From Streptomonospora sp. PA3 (GTDB taxonomy: Bacteria > Actinomycetota > Actinomycetes > Streptosporangiales > Streptosporangiaceae), in contig NZ_VTZW01000009.1 in assembly GCF_009728995.1 (NCBI RefSeq), positions 615,644 to 679,643 of the forward strand: 64,000 nucleotides of DNA, in the 5' to 3' direction. Below the pieces are notes generated by a model that was not told the origin of the DNA, did no database searches, and saw only the letters and a list, made by a program, of their open reading frames with translations. This document shows positions 16,298-24,922 of the stretch, piece after piece. Positions within the stretch are counted from its first letter, which is position 1. The number at the start of each line of letters is the position of its first letter. Position numbers and translations under genes: made by a program.

Positions 16298-17281
16298 ATG
16301 CCGCTCAAGAAGACCGGAATCCTACTCGCCTCGGCCACGCTGCTGGCCACCGTCACCGCTTGCGGTGCGGGCACGGCGGTCCAGGAGAACCCCGACAACT
16401 ACCCGAGCAAGGAACTCGACTGGACGGTCGCGTTCGGGCCCGGCGGCGGAAACGACATCATGTCGCGCACCATCGTCGACATCCTCAAGCAGGAGGAGCT
16501 CTACCCCCAGGACATCGTCGTGGAGAACCGCGAGGGCGGCAGCGGCGCCAAGGGCTGGGGCCACCTGCTCAGCAACTCCGGCGACCCCTACGTCATCTCG
16601 ACCACGTCCGGGTCGTTCATCACCACGCCGCTGCAGGCCGACACCGGGTGGACCCACGCCGACTTCACCCACATCGGGCTGTTCGCCACCGACGACATGC
16701 TCTTCGTGACCCCGGAGTCGAGCGGCCTGAAGACCTGGGAGGACTGGGTCGACCACGCCAAGGACAAGGGCAAGGTCTCGGTCGGCGGCATCGGCACGGT
16801 CAACGTCGACTACATCATCCAGGCCGCCCTCGCCGACCAGGCCGGCTACGAGATCGAGTACATCCCCTTCAACGAGGAGGGGCAGTTGCAGACCGCCCTG
16901 TCCTCGGGCTCGCTGGACGCGATCGTCTCCAACCCGGGCTCCATCCTCGGCCAGGTCGAAAGCGGCGACGTGAACCCGCTGCTGTTCACCGGCCCCGAGC
17001 GGATGAAGGCGCTGCCCGACGTGCCCACCGGCGAGGAGAAGGGCTATGAGGGCCTGGTCTCCATGCCGCGCGGGCTCATCCTGCCGCCCGACGCTCCCGA
17101 CTACGCCCGGGAATGGTGGATCGCGACCATGAAGAAGGTGGTCAAGACCAAGGCCTGGCAGGATTACCTGGACAAGAACCACCTCACCGCCGACGTCCGG
17201 TGGGGCGACGACTTCACCGTCTATCTGGAGGACACCTCGGCGCGCTTCGAGAAGGAGCTGAAGGAGCAGGGGGCCATCTGA
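16298..17281 (+). CDS. tctC: Tripartite tricarboxylate transporter substrate-binding lipoprotein (TctC/Bug)
   Basis: 327 aa. Lipoprotein signal with lipobox TVTAC (Cys22). The Bug-family fold is evident from LDWTVAFGPGGGNDIMSRTI, VVENREGGSGAKGW, DTGWTHADFTHIGL and a C-terminal FEKELKEQGAI. It binds a carboxylate outside the membrane for the TctBA permease encoded directly after it. AGGAGG stands 7 nt before the ATG. It is separated from the hydratase gene by 160 bp with no evident terminator, so it probably belongs to the same IclR-controlled unit. Confidence 0.9.
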   Translation: MPLKKTGILLASATLLATVTACGAGTAVQENPDNYPSKELDWTVAFGPGGGNDIMSRTIVDILKQEELYPQDIVVENREGGSGAKGWGHLLSNSGDPYVISTTSGSFITTPLQADTGWTHADFTHIGLFATDDMLFVTPESSGLKTWEDWVDHAKDKGKVSVGGIGTVNVDYIIQAALADQAGYEIEYIPFNEEGQLQTALSSGSLDAIVSNPGSILGQVESGDVNPLLFTGPERMKALPDVPTGEEKGYEGLVSMPRGLILPPDAPDYAREWWIATMKKVVKTKAWQDYLDKNHLTADVRWGDDFTVYLEDTSARFEKELKEQGAI

Positions 17282-18066
17282 TGGCGAAGACGCCGACGTC
17301 GCGGGTGCGCCTGCCGTTCCAGCGCGCATCCGCCGAGCAGGAAGCGGACGGTGCCGGGGACGGCAGGGGGGAGCCGGACGGGGCCCGGGCTCAGACCGGC
17401 GGCGGGTCCGGCGGATCCGCCGCCGGGCGGCGGCCGGCGGTGTCGGGGCAGACGGTCTTCTACCTCGTCCTTGGCGCCCTGCTGACCGGGTACACCGCCA
17501 TGGCCTTCGGGATGGAGTGGCAGACGACGGCCGGCCGCGTCGGCCCCGGGCTCTTCCCGCGGATCATCGGCGTGCTGGGTGTGGCCGCGTGCGCGCTGTG
17601 CGTCGTGCAGAGCATGCGCGCCGCCCGCGCGGCCGATCCGGCCGAGCAGTCCGCGCGGAGCGGCTCCGAGCAGGCCGAGCGGGTCGAGCAGGCCGGCGGG
17701 GCCCGGGCGGCCGCATCCACCGCGCAGGGTGAGGCGGACACCGCCGAGGCCGAGCGGGCCGGCGCGTCCGCCCCCGCTCCGGCGGCCCCGCCCGCCGGCG
17801 GCAGCGCCCCCGCAGACGACGAGCACCGGCGCCACCCCTGGGCCGTCGCGGCGCTGTGCGGGATCCTCGCGCTCTTCGTCACCGTGATGGTGCCGGTGGG
17901 CGCCGTGATCACCGGTTCGCTCGCGCTCATCGCGGCGCTGCTGGTCTGCGACAGGTCGCACCCGGTGCGCTCCGTCGTGATCGGGGCGGCCTTCCCGGTG
18001 GTGCTGTACGCCGTGTTCGTCTACGGCCTCAACGCGCAGCTCCCGCCCGGGATCCTGCCGCTCTGA
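17281..18066 (+). CDS. tctB: Tripartite tricarboxylate transporter small permease (TctB)
   Basis: 261 aa, longer than typical TctB (about 150-180 aa). Four predicted helices occur as two pairs: TVFYLVLGALLTGYTAMAFG with the next, and WAVAALCGILALFVTVMVPV with the next. They are separated by an Ala/Glu-rich hydrophilic linker of about 60 residues, and a 55-residue polar N-terminal tail precedes them. Both insertions look disordered and are lineage expansions. The ATG overlaps the tctC stop (TGATG). It forms the small membrane subunit with TctA. Confidence 0.85.
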   Translation: MAKTPTSRVRLPFQRASAEQEADGAGDGRGEPDGARAQTGGGSGGSAAGRRPAVSGQTVFYLVLGALLTGYTAMAFGMEWQTTAGRVGPGLFPRIIGVLGVAACALCVVQSMRAARAADPAEQSARSGSEQAERVEQAGGARAAASTAQGEADTAEAERAGASAPAPAAPPAGGSAPADDEHRRHPWAVAALCGILALFVTVMVPVGAVITGSLALIAALLVCDRSHPVRSVVIGAAFPVVLYAVFVYGLNAQLPPGILPL

Positions 18067-18109
18067 CCAGAGCGCCCTTCGCAAGCCGCCGCAGACCTCG
18101 GAGCCCAGT

Positions 18110-19765
18110 ATGGACATCTTCGCCAACCTGGTGAACGGCATCATCGGGGTGCTCTCGCCCACCACCCTCCTCTTCCTGTGCATCGGCGTGCTCGTGGGCA
18201 TGTTCGTCGGTGCGATCCCCGGCCTGGGCGCCTCGGCGGGACTGGCGATCCTGCTCCCGCTCACCTTCGGCCTGGACCCCACCACGGCGATCGTCATGCT
18301 CGCCGCCGTCTACTACGGCGCGATGTACGGCAACACGATCACGGCGGTGCTGATCAACACCCCCGGAGACTCGGCCGGGGTGGCCACCATCCTGGAGGGC
18401 CATCCCATGGCCCAGAAGGGGCGCGCCGGTCCGGCGCTGGTCATCGCGGCGGCCGCGTCGTTCGTCGCGGGCACGATCGCGGTCGTGCTGCTGACGATCA
18501 CGGCGCCGCTGATGGCCGGGATGGCCGCGTCGTTCGGTCCGCCCGAGATCTTCCTGCTGGTGGTCATCGGGCTGCTGACCCTCGTCGTGCTCGTCGGCCG
18601 CAACTGGCAGCGCGGGCTGATCTCGGTGCTGATCGGCTTCGCCATCGGGACCGTGGGCATCGACGTGGGCGGCGGCACCCAGCGCTACACCTTCGGTTCC
18701 ACCGAGCTGATCAACGGGATCGACTTCATCCCCGTGGCCATCGGCCTGTTCGGGCTGGGGGAGATCCTGTGGACCCTCTACCGCGGCGGGCACCGCGGCG
18801 GTGCGACGCCGATGCGGCTGGACCGGCGCACCGGCCCGTTCTGGCCCAGCCGGGAGGAGTGGCGCCTGGCGCGCGGACCGATCGCGCGCAACACCCCGCT
18901 GGGGTTCGTGCTGGGCGTGATCCCCGGCGCCGGCGCGACCGTCGCCTCGCTCATCGCCTACAGCCTGGAGAAGGGCCTGTCCAAGCGCCCCGAGCGCTTC
19001 GGCAAGGGCGCCGTGGAGGGCCTGGCCGCCCCGGAGTCGGCCAACAACGCCGCGGCGACCGGTGCGATGGTGCCGCTGCTGACCCTGGGCATCCCCGGCT
19101 CGGCCTCCACCGCCGTGCTGCTGGGCGGGTTCCTGATGTGGGGTCTGCAGCCGGGGCCGCTGCTGATGGCCCAGGAGCCGGAGTTCGCCTGGGGACTGAT
19201 CTCCAGCATGTACCTGGGCAACGTCATGCTGCTGCTGGTGAGCGTGTTCTGCATCCCGCTGTTCGCCGCCGTCACCAAGACGCCGTTCCGCACCCTGGGG
19301 CCGCTGGTCATCATCCTGTGCGCGTTCGGCGCGTTCGCGGTCAACGGCAGCGTCGTCGAGGTGGGCATCATGTTCGCCTGCGGCGTGCTGGGGTTCTTCA
19401 TGCGGATGTACGGCCTGACCCCCGCGGCGACGGTCATCGCACTGGTGCTGGGGCCCATCGCCGAGGAGACCCTGCGCCAGACGCTCCTGCTCGACGGCGG
19501 CATGGAGGTCTTCGTGCAGCGCACGCCCTCGCTGGTGCTGCTGGCCGTGCTCGTGCTGGTGCTGTGCGCGCCCCTGCTGGGGGCGCCGCTCAAGCGGGCC
19601 GCGGCCGGGTTCGTGCGGGCACGCCGCCCCGCCGGCGCCGCAGGCACCGGGGAATCCGGGGATGCCGGAGATGCCGGGACGGACGGGCCGCGGGGCACTC
19701 CCGGTGACGACTCCGGGAGCGGACCCGAGGACGCCCGGCGGCACGAGGTCTCCGGAGGCGGGTGA
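18110..19765 (+). CDS. tctA: Tripartite tricarboxylate transporter large permease (TctA)
   Basis: 551 aa polytopic protein, about 12 helices. Family signatures are GAIPGLGASAGLAILLPL, AVYYGAMYGNTITAVLINTP, the second-half repeat IPGAGATVASLIAYSLEK and GIPGSASTAVLLGGFLMWGL. It couples carboxylate uptake to an ion gradient with TctB and TctC. A hydrophilic Gly/Asp tail of about 50 residues follows the last helix. The operon ends at a perfect 18-bp hairpin. Confidence 0.93.
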   Translation: MDIFANLVNGIIGVLSPTTLLFLCIGVLVGMFVGAIPGLGASAGLAILLPLTFGLDPTTAIVMLAAVYYGAMYGNTITAVLINTPGDSAGVATILEGHPMAQKGRAGPALVIAAAASFVAGTIAVVLLTITAPLMAGMAASFGPPEIFLLVVIGLLTLVVLVGRNWQRGLISVLIGFAIGTVGIDVGGGTQRYTFGSTELINGIDFIPVAIGLFGLGEILWTLYRGGHRGGATPMRLDRRTGPFWPSREEWRLARGPIARNTPLGFVLGVIPGAGATVASLIAYSLEKGLSKRPERFGKGAVEGLAAPESANNAAATGAMVPLLTLGIPGSASTAVLLGGFLMWGLQPGPLLMAQEPEFAWGLISSMYLGNVMLLLVSVFCIPLFAAVTKTPFRTLGPLVIILCAFGAFAVNGSVVEVGIMFACGVLGFFMRMYGLTPAATVIALVLGPIAEETLRQTLLLDGGMEVFVQRTPSLVLLAVLVLVLCAPLLGAPLKRAAAGFVRARRPAGAAGTGESGDAGDAGTDGPRGTPGDDSGSGPEDARRHEVSGGG

Positions 19766-19780
19766 GCCGGGGCACCCGCC

Positions 19781-19826
19781 GCGCGTCCGCCGGAGCCCGC
19801 CGCAGTCCGGGCTCCGGCGGACGCGC
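19781..19826. terminator. Strong bidirectional terminator between tctA and metal ATPase
   Basis: Perfect 18-bp stem (GCGCGTCCGCCGGAGCCC with its exact complement) around a 10-nt loop, placed between convergent genes. Confidence 0.8.
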
Positions 19827-19856
19827 ACGTGTGTCGGGTGCGCGGCGCGCGGACCC

Positions 19857-21815
19857 TCACCGGCCGCGGGCCCGGCGCCAGGCGCCCTCGCCCAGCAGGC
19901 GCAGGCCGTTGAGCGCGACCAGGACCGTGGAGCCCTCGTGGCCGGCGACCGCGAGCGGCAGCGGCAGGGTGCCCGCCAGGTCCCAGGCGACCAGTCCCGC
20001 GATGAACACCCCGGCGATCACCAGGTTCTGCGCGACCAGCCTGCGCGCTCGGCGCGACAGCCGCACGGCCGCGGGCACGGCGGCCAGCTCGTCGCGGACC
20101 ACGATCGCATCGGCGCTCTCCAGGGCCAGATCGGCCCCGGCGCCGCCCATCGCCACCCCGGTGTGGGCGGCCGCCAGCGCGGGGGCGTCGTTGACCCCGT
20201 CGCCCACCATCAGCACGCGGTGGCCGTCGGCCTCGACGGCCCGGATCGCCGCCACCTTGTCCGCGGGCAGCAGCCCGGAGCGGACGTCGGCGATGCCGGC
20301 CTCGGCCGCCGCGTGCTCGGCGGCATGGGGGTTGTCGCCGGTCAGCAGCAGCGGCGGGGCGCCGGTCTCCTCGGTCAGGCCGGCGACGGCCGCGGCGGCG
20401 TCGGGGCGCAGCCGATCGGAGATGCCCAGCAGGCCCGCCGGGCTGCCGTCGACCAGCACGAGCACGGCCGTGCGGCCGCGCTCCGCCAGCGACGCGGCCT
20501 CGGCGGCGGCCGCCCCGGGTGTGCCCCGCCCCAGCAGGCGCGCCGGTGAACCCGCCTCGATCCGGCGGCCGTGCACGGTGGCGGCCACGCCGCGCCCGGG
20601 GACCGAGGAGAAGTCCGCGGCGGGCGCGATCTCCAATCCGCGGGCGCGGGCCGCCTCGACGACGGCGCGGGCGAGGGGGTGCTCGCTGGGGTGCTCGGCC
20701 GCGGCGGCCAGGCCCAGCAGCCCGTCCGCGTCCAGGCCGGAGCCGGGCAGCGGGCGCACGTCGGCCAGCCGGGGCGCGCCCTGGGTCAGCGTGCCCGTCT
20801 TGTCGAGCGCCACCCGGTCGCAGCGGGCGAGCCGCTCCAGAGCGCGGGCCGACTTGACCAGGACGCCGTGGCGCCCGGCGTTGGCGATCGCGGCGAGCAT
20901 CGGCGGCATGGTGGCCAGCACGAGCGCGCACGGAGAGGCGACGATCATGAACGTCATCGCCCGCAGCAGGGTCGGCTCCAGCGCGGCTCCCCACAGCAGC
21001 GGCACCGTGAACAGGGCCAGCGTGGCGGCGACCATGCCCACCGAGTAGCGCTGCTCCACCTTCTCGATGAAGAGCTGGGTGTCGGCCTTGGTCCGCGCGG
21101 CCTCCTCGACCATGGCCACGATGCGGGCGATCACCGAGTCCGCGGGGTCGCGTTCGACCGCCACGCGCAGCACCCCGGTGCCGTTGACGGTGCCGGCGAA
21201 GACCTCGTCGCCGACCTGCTTGGCCTTGGGCAGCGGCTCGCCGGTGATGGACGCCTGGTCGACCTCGCCCGCACCGGCGACCACGCGGCCGTCGGCGCCC
21301 ACGCGCTCGCCCGGACGTACCACGATCACGTCTTCCGGGCGAAGGTCGGCGGCGGGCACGACGTCCTCGGCGCCGTCGGCGCGGACCCGGCAGGCGCGCT
21401 GCGGGGCGAGGTCGAGCAGACCGCGGACGGAGTCGGCGGTGCGGGCGGTGGCCACGGCCTCCAGCGCGCCGGAGGAGGCGAAGATGACGATGAGCAGCGC
21501 GCCGTCGAGCACCTGGCCGATCGCGGCGGCGCCCAGAGCGGCGGCGACCATGAGCAGGTCGACGTCCAACCGCTTCTCGCGCAGCGCGCGCAGCCCCTCC
21601 AGCGCCGGCTCCCAGCCGCCGGCCGCGTAGGTGAGCGCGTAGAGCGCCCCCCACGTCCAGGCGGGGGCGCCGAGCAGGTGCAGCGGCAGCGCGGCGGCGA
21701 ACAGGGCGAGCGCGGCGGCGGCCCAGCGCACCTCGGACAGGGCGAGCATCCGGGCGAGCCGCCCGGGCGGGCGGGCGGTGTCCGGCGGCGCCGGCGGCGA
21801 GAGCACAGCGGTCAC
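19857..21815 (-). CDS. P1B-4-type heavy-metal-exporting ATPase
   Basis: 652 aa P-type ATPase without an N-terminal metal-binding domain. The actuator TGEP motif is at 191-194, the phosphorylation motif DKTGTLT at Asp338, and GDGVNDAPAL lies in the hinge. Transmembrane helix 4 carries SPC (294-296) rather than CPC, and the last helix region contains HEGST. SPC with HEG(x)T defines subgroup P1B-4 (CtpD, PfeT, CoaT), which exports Fe(II), Co(II) or related ions. GTG start with GGAGGGA upstream. It is divergent from an ArsR/SmtB sensor with an alpha-5 metal site and a shared operator, a classic inducible export pair. Confidence 0.9.
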   Translation of the reverse strand: MTAVLSPPAPPDTARPPGRLARMLALSEVRWAAAALALFAAALPLHLLGAPAWTWGALYALTYAAGGWEPALEGLRALREKRLDVDLLMVAAALGAAAIGQVLDGALLIVIFASSGALEAVATARTADSVRGLLDLAPQRACRVRADGAEDVVPAADLRPEDVIVVRPGERVGADGRVVAGAGEVDQASITGEPLPKAKQVGDEVFAGTVNGTGVLRVAVERDPADSVIARIVAMVEEAARTKADTQLFIEKVEQRYSVGMVAATLALFTVPLLWGAALEPTLLRAMTFMIVASPCALVLATMPPMLAAIANAGRHGVLVKSARALERLARCDRVALDKTGTLTQGAPRLADVRPLPGSGLDADGLLGLAAAAEHPSEHPLARAVVEAARARGLEIAPAADFSSVPGRGVAATVHGRRIEAGSPARLLGRGTPGAAAAEAASLAERGRTAVLVLVDGSPAGLLGISDRLRPDAAAAVAGLTEETGAPPLLLTGDNPHAAEHAAAEAGIADVRSGLLPADKVAAIRAVEADGHRVLMVGDGVNDAPALAAAHTGVAMGGAGADLALESADAIVVRDELAAVPAAVRLSRRARRLVAQNLVIAGVFIAGLVAWDLAGTLPLPLAVAGHEGSTVLVALNGLRLLGEGAWRRARGR

Positions 21816-21868
21816 GGGGGTCCCTCCACACGAACCTGCGGATGTGCGGATCCCACCTTACAGGAACA

Positions 21869-21894
21869 CATGAACAACAATTCAAGTGTTCATG
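21869..21894. promoter_or_regulatory. ArsR/SmtB operator between metal ATPase and its sensor
   Basis: CATGAACA (21869-21876) and TGTTCATG (21887-21894) form a perfect 8-bp dyad in the AT-rich divergent promoter region. It overlaps the expected -35 of the sensor gene, whose -10-like TAGACT is at 21906-21911. Confidence 0.75.
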
Positions 21895-21917
21895 AGTCCT
21901 GGGGATAGACTGGCCGC

Positions 21918-22325
21918 ATGGGTCACCGAGTCACCACCCCCGCCGAGGACGCCCTCCGCACCCGGCTCGACGCGGCCGACGCGGAGCAGGTGGCCACGAC
22001 CCTCCAGGCGCTGGCCACCCCCTCGCGGCTGCTGATCCTCGCCCGCCTGCGCGAGGGACCGCTGCCCGCCACGGCCCTGGCCGCCGAGGTGGGCATGGAG
22101 CAGTCGGCCTGCTCTCACCAGCTGCGCCTGCTGCGCAACCTCGGCCTGGTGATGGGCACGCGGCAGGGCCGCTCGGTGGTCTACGACCTGCACGACGACC
22201 ACGTCGCCGCCCTGCTGGACCACGCGCTCTACCACGTCGAGCACCTGCGCCTCGGCGGCGCGGGCGCGGACTCCGCCGCCGAGACCGCCGCGGCCACACC
22301 CGAGGAGGACGCGGCGCTGCGCTGA
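21918..22325 (+). CDS. ArsR/SmtB-family metal sensor repressor (NmtR/CzrA-like)
   Basis: 135 aa winged-helix protein. DNA-binding segment EQSACSHQLRLLRNLGLV (61-78). Helix alpha-5 contains Asp93-x-His95-x10-His106-x2-His109, exactly the DxHx10HxxH interfacial site used by CzrA/SmtB and part of the NmtR site. It would therefore sense Zn, Co or Ni and release the operator shared with the divergent P1B-4 ATPase. No Shine-Dalgarno is seen; TAGACT 7 nt before the ATG suggests a leaderless mRNA. The polar C-terminal tail is unconserved. Confidence 0.9.
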   Translation: MGHRVTTPAEDALRTRLDAADAEQVATTLQALATPSRLLILARLREGPLPATALAAEVGMEQSACSHQLRLLRNLGLVMGTRQGRSVVYDLHDDHVAALLDHALYHVEHLRLGGAGADSAAETAAATPEEDAALR

Positions 22326-22436
22326 GGGTGGTTGCGCGACGCGACCGCGGGCGGAGCGAGTCAAGTCAAGCCGGGCGTTCGGCATTCCGGTTCAGGTGTA
22401 CGGGTGGAAGTGGCGTCCCCGAATGCCTCCGCGTTC

Positions 22437-22742
22437 TGTTTAAGTGGCCGGTCACCACGGTGGTTGCGGCAATGGGGCTGTGGTGCGCGTAGCGCCCGCC
22501 CGTCACCCGCCGCCGCCCCAACGGAGGCGCTTCGCGCCACGTACCTAATCAGAGCCGGGTTGCCGCTGAGCGCACGGTGCACGTTTGTGTCGGAGTCCCG
22601 CCACCGGTGGTGCGGCTCCACCTAGCAAGTTCCGCGTGCGCTCGGCGGCAAGCTGTGCTCGCGCTTCGCGATGCGCACCCATTGCCGCAGCCTCGGTGGT
22701 GGCCGCCCGAGGTGGTGCCCGGTGGGTTCCTGGGAAGCGGCG
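22437..22742 (+). repeat. Nested-palindrome repeat, copy B1
   Basis: Starts TGTTTAAG and has the same outer arms, inner arms and CCACCGGTGGTGCGG centre as copy B2. It retains the left middle arm (beginning CGCCCGCCCGTCACCC) but has lost the matching right middle arm. It lies between the convergent metal-sensor and methyltransferase genes. Just upstream, the words GGCGTCCCCGAATG resemble the B1-B2 junction, hinting at an eroded further copy. Confidence 0.8.
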
Positions 22743-22763
22743 TCTCTGAATGGCTCTATGTGC

Positions 22764-23122
22764 TGTTTAAGTGGCCGGTCACCACGGTGGTTGCGGCAAT
22801 GGGGCTGTGGTGCGCGTAGCGCCCGCCCGTCACCCGCCGCCGCCCCAACGGAGGCGCTTCGCGCCACGTACCTAATCAGAGCCGGCTTGCCGCCGAGCGC
22901 ACGGTGCACCTTTTTGCCGGAGTTCCGCCACCGGTGGTGCGGCTCCACCTGACAGGTTCAGCGTGCGCTCGGCGGCGAGCAAACACGTGACGCGAAGCGT
23001 CTCCGCTGGGGTGGTGGCGGGCTGACGGGTGGGCGGATCGCGCTTCGCGATGCGCACCCATTGCCGCAGCCTCGGTGGTGGCCGCGCCAGGTGGTGCCCG
23101 GTGGGTTCCTGGGAAGCGGCGT
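22764..23122 (+). repeat. Nested-palindrome repeat, copy B2 (most complete)
   Basis: About 340 bp that folds on itself through three nested arm pairs. Outer arms: 22775-22820 with 23041-23095. Middle arms: about 22821-22869 with 22984-23035. Inner arms: 22885-22903 with 22962-22980, 18 of 19 paired. The centre is CCGCCACCGGTGGTGCGG at 22925-22942. It is separated from B1 by a 21-bp spacer. Open frames inside it are incidental. It is a MITE-like or large REP-like element with no transposase. Confidence 0.82.
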
Positions 23123-23206
23123 CCCCGTCGTGCTCGAACACGACGTAGGTGCGCCGCCCGCGTGCTGTACCGGCGGGCACCGGGCCGGTGGGCGGGGGCC
23201 GGGCCG

Positions 23207-23851
23207 CTACCCGCCTGCGCCGGGGGCCGGGGTGCGGCGCAGGACCCACTGCAGGGCGCGCATCGGGCGGCCGGTGAGACTGGTGGTTTCCGACTCCTCG
23301 GCCGCCACGACCTCGCAGGCCGGGAACAGGGCGGTCAGGTGGCTCCGATCGTGGTGGCGGAACACGCCGCCGTCGGGCGTGGTGAAGACGCCGTGGACCG
23401 GATGGGGCGAGGCGGCGTAGACGGCACGGTAGTGCTCGCTGTTCTGCAGGGGGTAGTCGCACAGGAACACCAGGCCGCCGGGCGCGCACAGCCGCTCGGC
23501 CTCGGCGGCGATGCGGCGCTGGTCGCCGTCGTCGGGGACGACCGCGAGCACCGAGATCAGCAGGACGGCGTCGAAGGCGCCGTCGGGATGGGCCAGCGGC
23601 AGCTCGGGCGCGTGCTCCAGCCGCAGGTCGGGCGACTCGCGCCGGCCGCGCGCGATGAGCGCCGCCGAGGGGTCGGTCCCCACGGTGTCGCGGTAGCCCG
23701 CCCGAGCGAGGTCGCGCATCGCCCGCCCGTATCCGCAACCGAAGTCCAGAACCCGGGCGTCGGGGGTGAGCCGCGCGGCGATCGCCTGGAGCGGAACCGG
23801 ATGGGTGAAGGTCTTGGCGGATCCGGGGCCTTCCCAGTAAGCGTTCGCCAC
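23207..23851 (-). CDS. Class I SAM-dependent methyltransferase
   Basis: 214 aa. Rossmann-fold methyltransferase with motif I VLDFGCGYGR, the acidic motif II region (GTDPSAALI), motif III-like GAFDAVLLISVLAVVPDD and LCAPGGLVFLCDYP. The start resembles the family opening YWEGPGSAKTFTHP; the substrate-binding part (HRAVYAAS-type helix and later strands) is generic. GTG start with a purine-rich upstream sequence. Stands alone next to the repeat pair. Substrate unknown, probably a small molecule. Confidence 0.85.
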   Translation of the reverse strand: MANAYWEGPGSAKTFTHPVPLQAIAARLTPDARVLDFGCGYGRAMRDLARAGYRDTVGTDPSAALIARGRRESPDLRLEHAPELPLAHPDGAFDAVLLISVLAVVPDDGDQRRIAAEAERLCAPGGLVFLCDYPLQNSEHYRAVYAASPHPVHGVFTTPDGGVFRHHDRSHLTALFPACEVVAAEESETTSLTGRPMRALQWVLRRTPAPGAGG

Positions 23852-23973
23852 AGCCGCCCTCCCCCTCGTCCCGCTCCTTCAGCCACCACTATCCCACCGC
23901 CGATGCCCGGCGGGGAGGGGCGCCGCGCACCGCGCCGGCCTTCCCGCGGCCCGGCCCGCCCGCCGCCGGCCCC

Positions 23974-24795
23974 TCAGCCGGTGAACGCCGCGGCGTGCTC
24001 GCCGACCCACTGGGCGAAGGTGCGGGCCGGGCGGCCGGTGACCTGCTGGACCGTGGGCAGGACGGTGTAGCCCGCCTCGGGCGGATCGGTTCGCATCTGC
24101 AGGAAGAACGCGATGTCGGAGTCGCCGAAGCCCTGGCCGCGCCACAGCTCGACCATGTCGTCCCGGCTCGTCTCGACGTAGCCGACCTCGCGGCCGAGGA
24201 CCTCGCTGATGACGCGCACCTTCTCGGGCGGGGTGAGGGCCTGCGGCCCGGTCAGCAGGTACCGCCTGCCCGCATGGCCGTCGCCGGTCAGCACGGCCGC
24301 GGCCACGGCGGCCACGTCCGCGTCGTGGACCATCGCGCTCTTGGCGGTGGGGAAGCCGTCGCGGACGACGCCCTCGCCGCGCACCGAATCCGCCCATTCG
24401 AGGGTGTTGGACATGAACTCGACCGGCATCAGGTCGGTCCACTCCAGCCCGCCGGCCTTGACGGCGCGGGTGAAGCCGGTCTCCTCCAGCTCGCCCCGCA
24501 GCACGGTGGCCTTGCGGACACCGGCCTCGACCGCCAGCTCCACGATCTGCGGCCCGTTCTCCAGCGGCCGGTAGTCGTCGCCGAAACCGATCAGGTGGAC
24601 CGCAGTGACCCCGGCGAACGCCGCCTCCAGGCTCGCGGTGTCGCTGAGGTTCCCGGCGGCGACCTCGGCGCCGGCCGGGAGGTCGGCCCGGGCGGGATCG
24701 CGGGTCAGCGCACGGACCCGGTGCCCGCCGGCGAGCAACCGCCGTACAAGGGGGCGCCCGATATTTCCGGTGGCGCCGGTGACGAGGACGGTCAT
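23974..24795 (-). CDS. NmrA-like NAD(P)-binding oxidoreductase
   Basis: 273 aa atypical short-chain dehydrogenase. TGATGNIGRPLVRRLL is the dinucleotide-binding loop, followed by RALTRDPARADLP, then GVTAVHLIGFGDD. It resembles the NmrA/QOR2-type family, whose members reduce quinones or sense NADP. AAGGGAG lies upstream of the chosen ATG at 24795; the longer frame to 24858 has no ribosome binding site. It lacks the usual YxxxK catalytic pair, as many NmrA-like proteins do. Likely monocistronic. Confidence 0.8.
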   Translation of the reverse strand: MTVLVTGATGNIGRPLVRRLLAGGHRVRALTRDPARADLPAGAEVAAGNLSDTASLEAAFAGVTAVHLIGFGDDYRPLENGPQIVELAVEAGVRKATVLRGELEETGFTRAVKAGGLEWTDLMPVEFMSNTLEWADSVRGEGVVRDGFPTAKSAMVHDADVAAVAAAVLTGDGHAGRRYLLTGPQALTPPEKVRVISEVLGREVGYVETSRDDMVELWRGQGFGDSDIAFFLQMRTDPPEAGYTVLPTVQQVTGRPARTFAQWVGEHAAAFTG

Positions 24796-24922
24796 CGCAA
24801 ACTCCCTTCGCCTCGGTGCCGAAGCTAGCGACGGTCGCGGCCGCCTGCTGTCCGCCACCGTGCGGCGATCGGGGTTCCTCGGCCCTGTTCGACAGGGAGC
24901 CGTCCGCGGTGCGCCGGCGGGG

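Noticed and set aside
18029-19828. 599-aa minus-strand frame opposite tctA
   Set aside because: His/Gln/Arg-rich shadow of an intact membrane permease; no start signal.
22361-23061. Several small frames inside the palindromic repeats
   Set aside because: They are the same short peptides repeated with each element copy and are explained by arm symmetry; no ribosome binding sites.
22437-23122. CRISPR array
   Set aside because: Units are about 300 bp with internal palindromes and no short regularly spaced unique spacers or cas genes.
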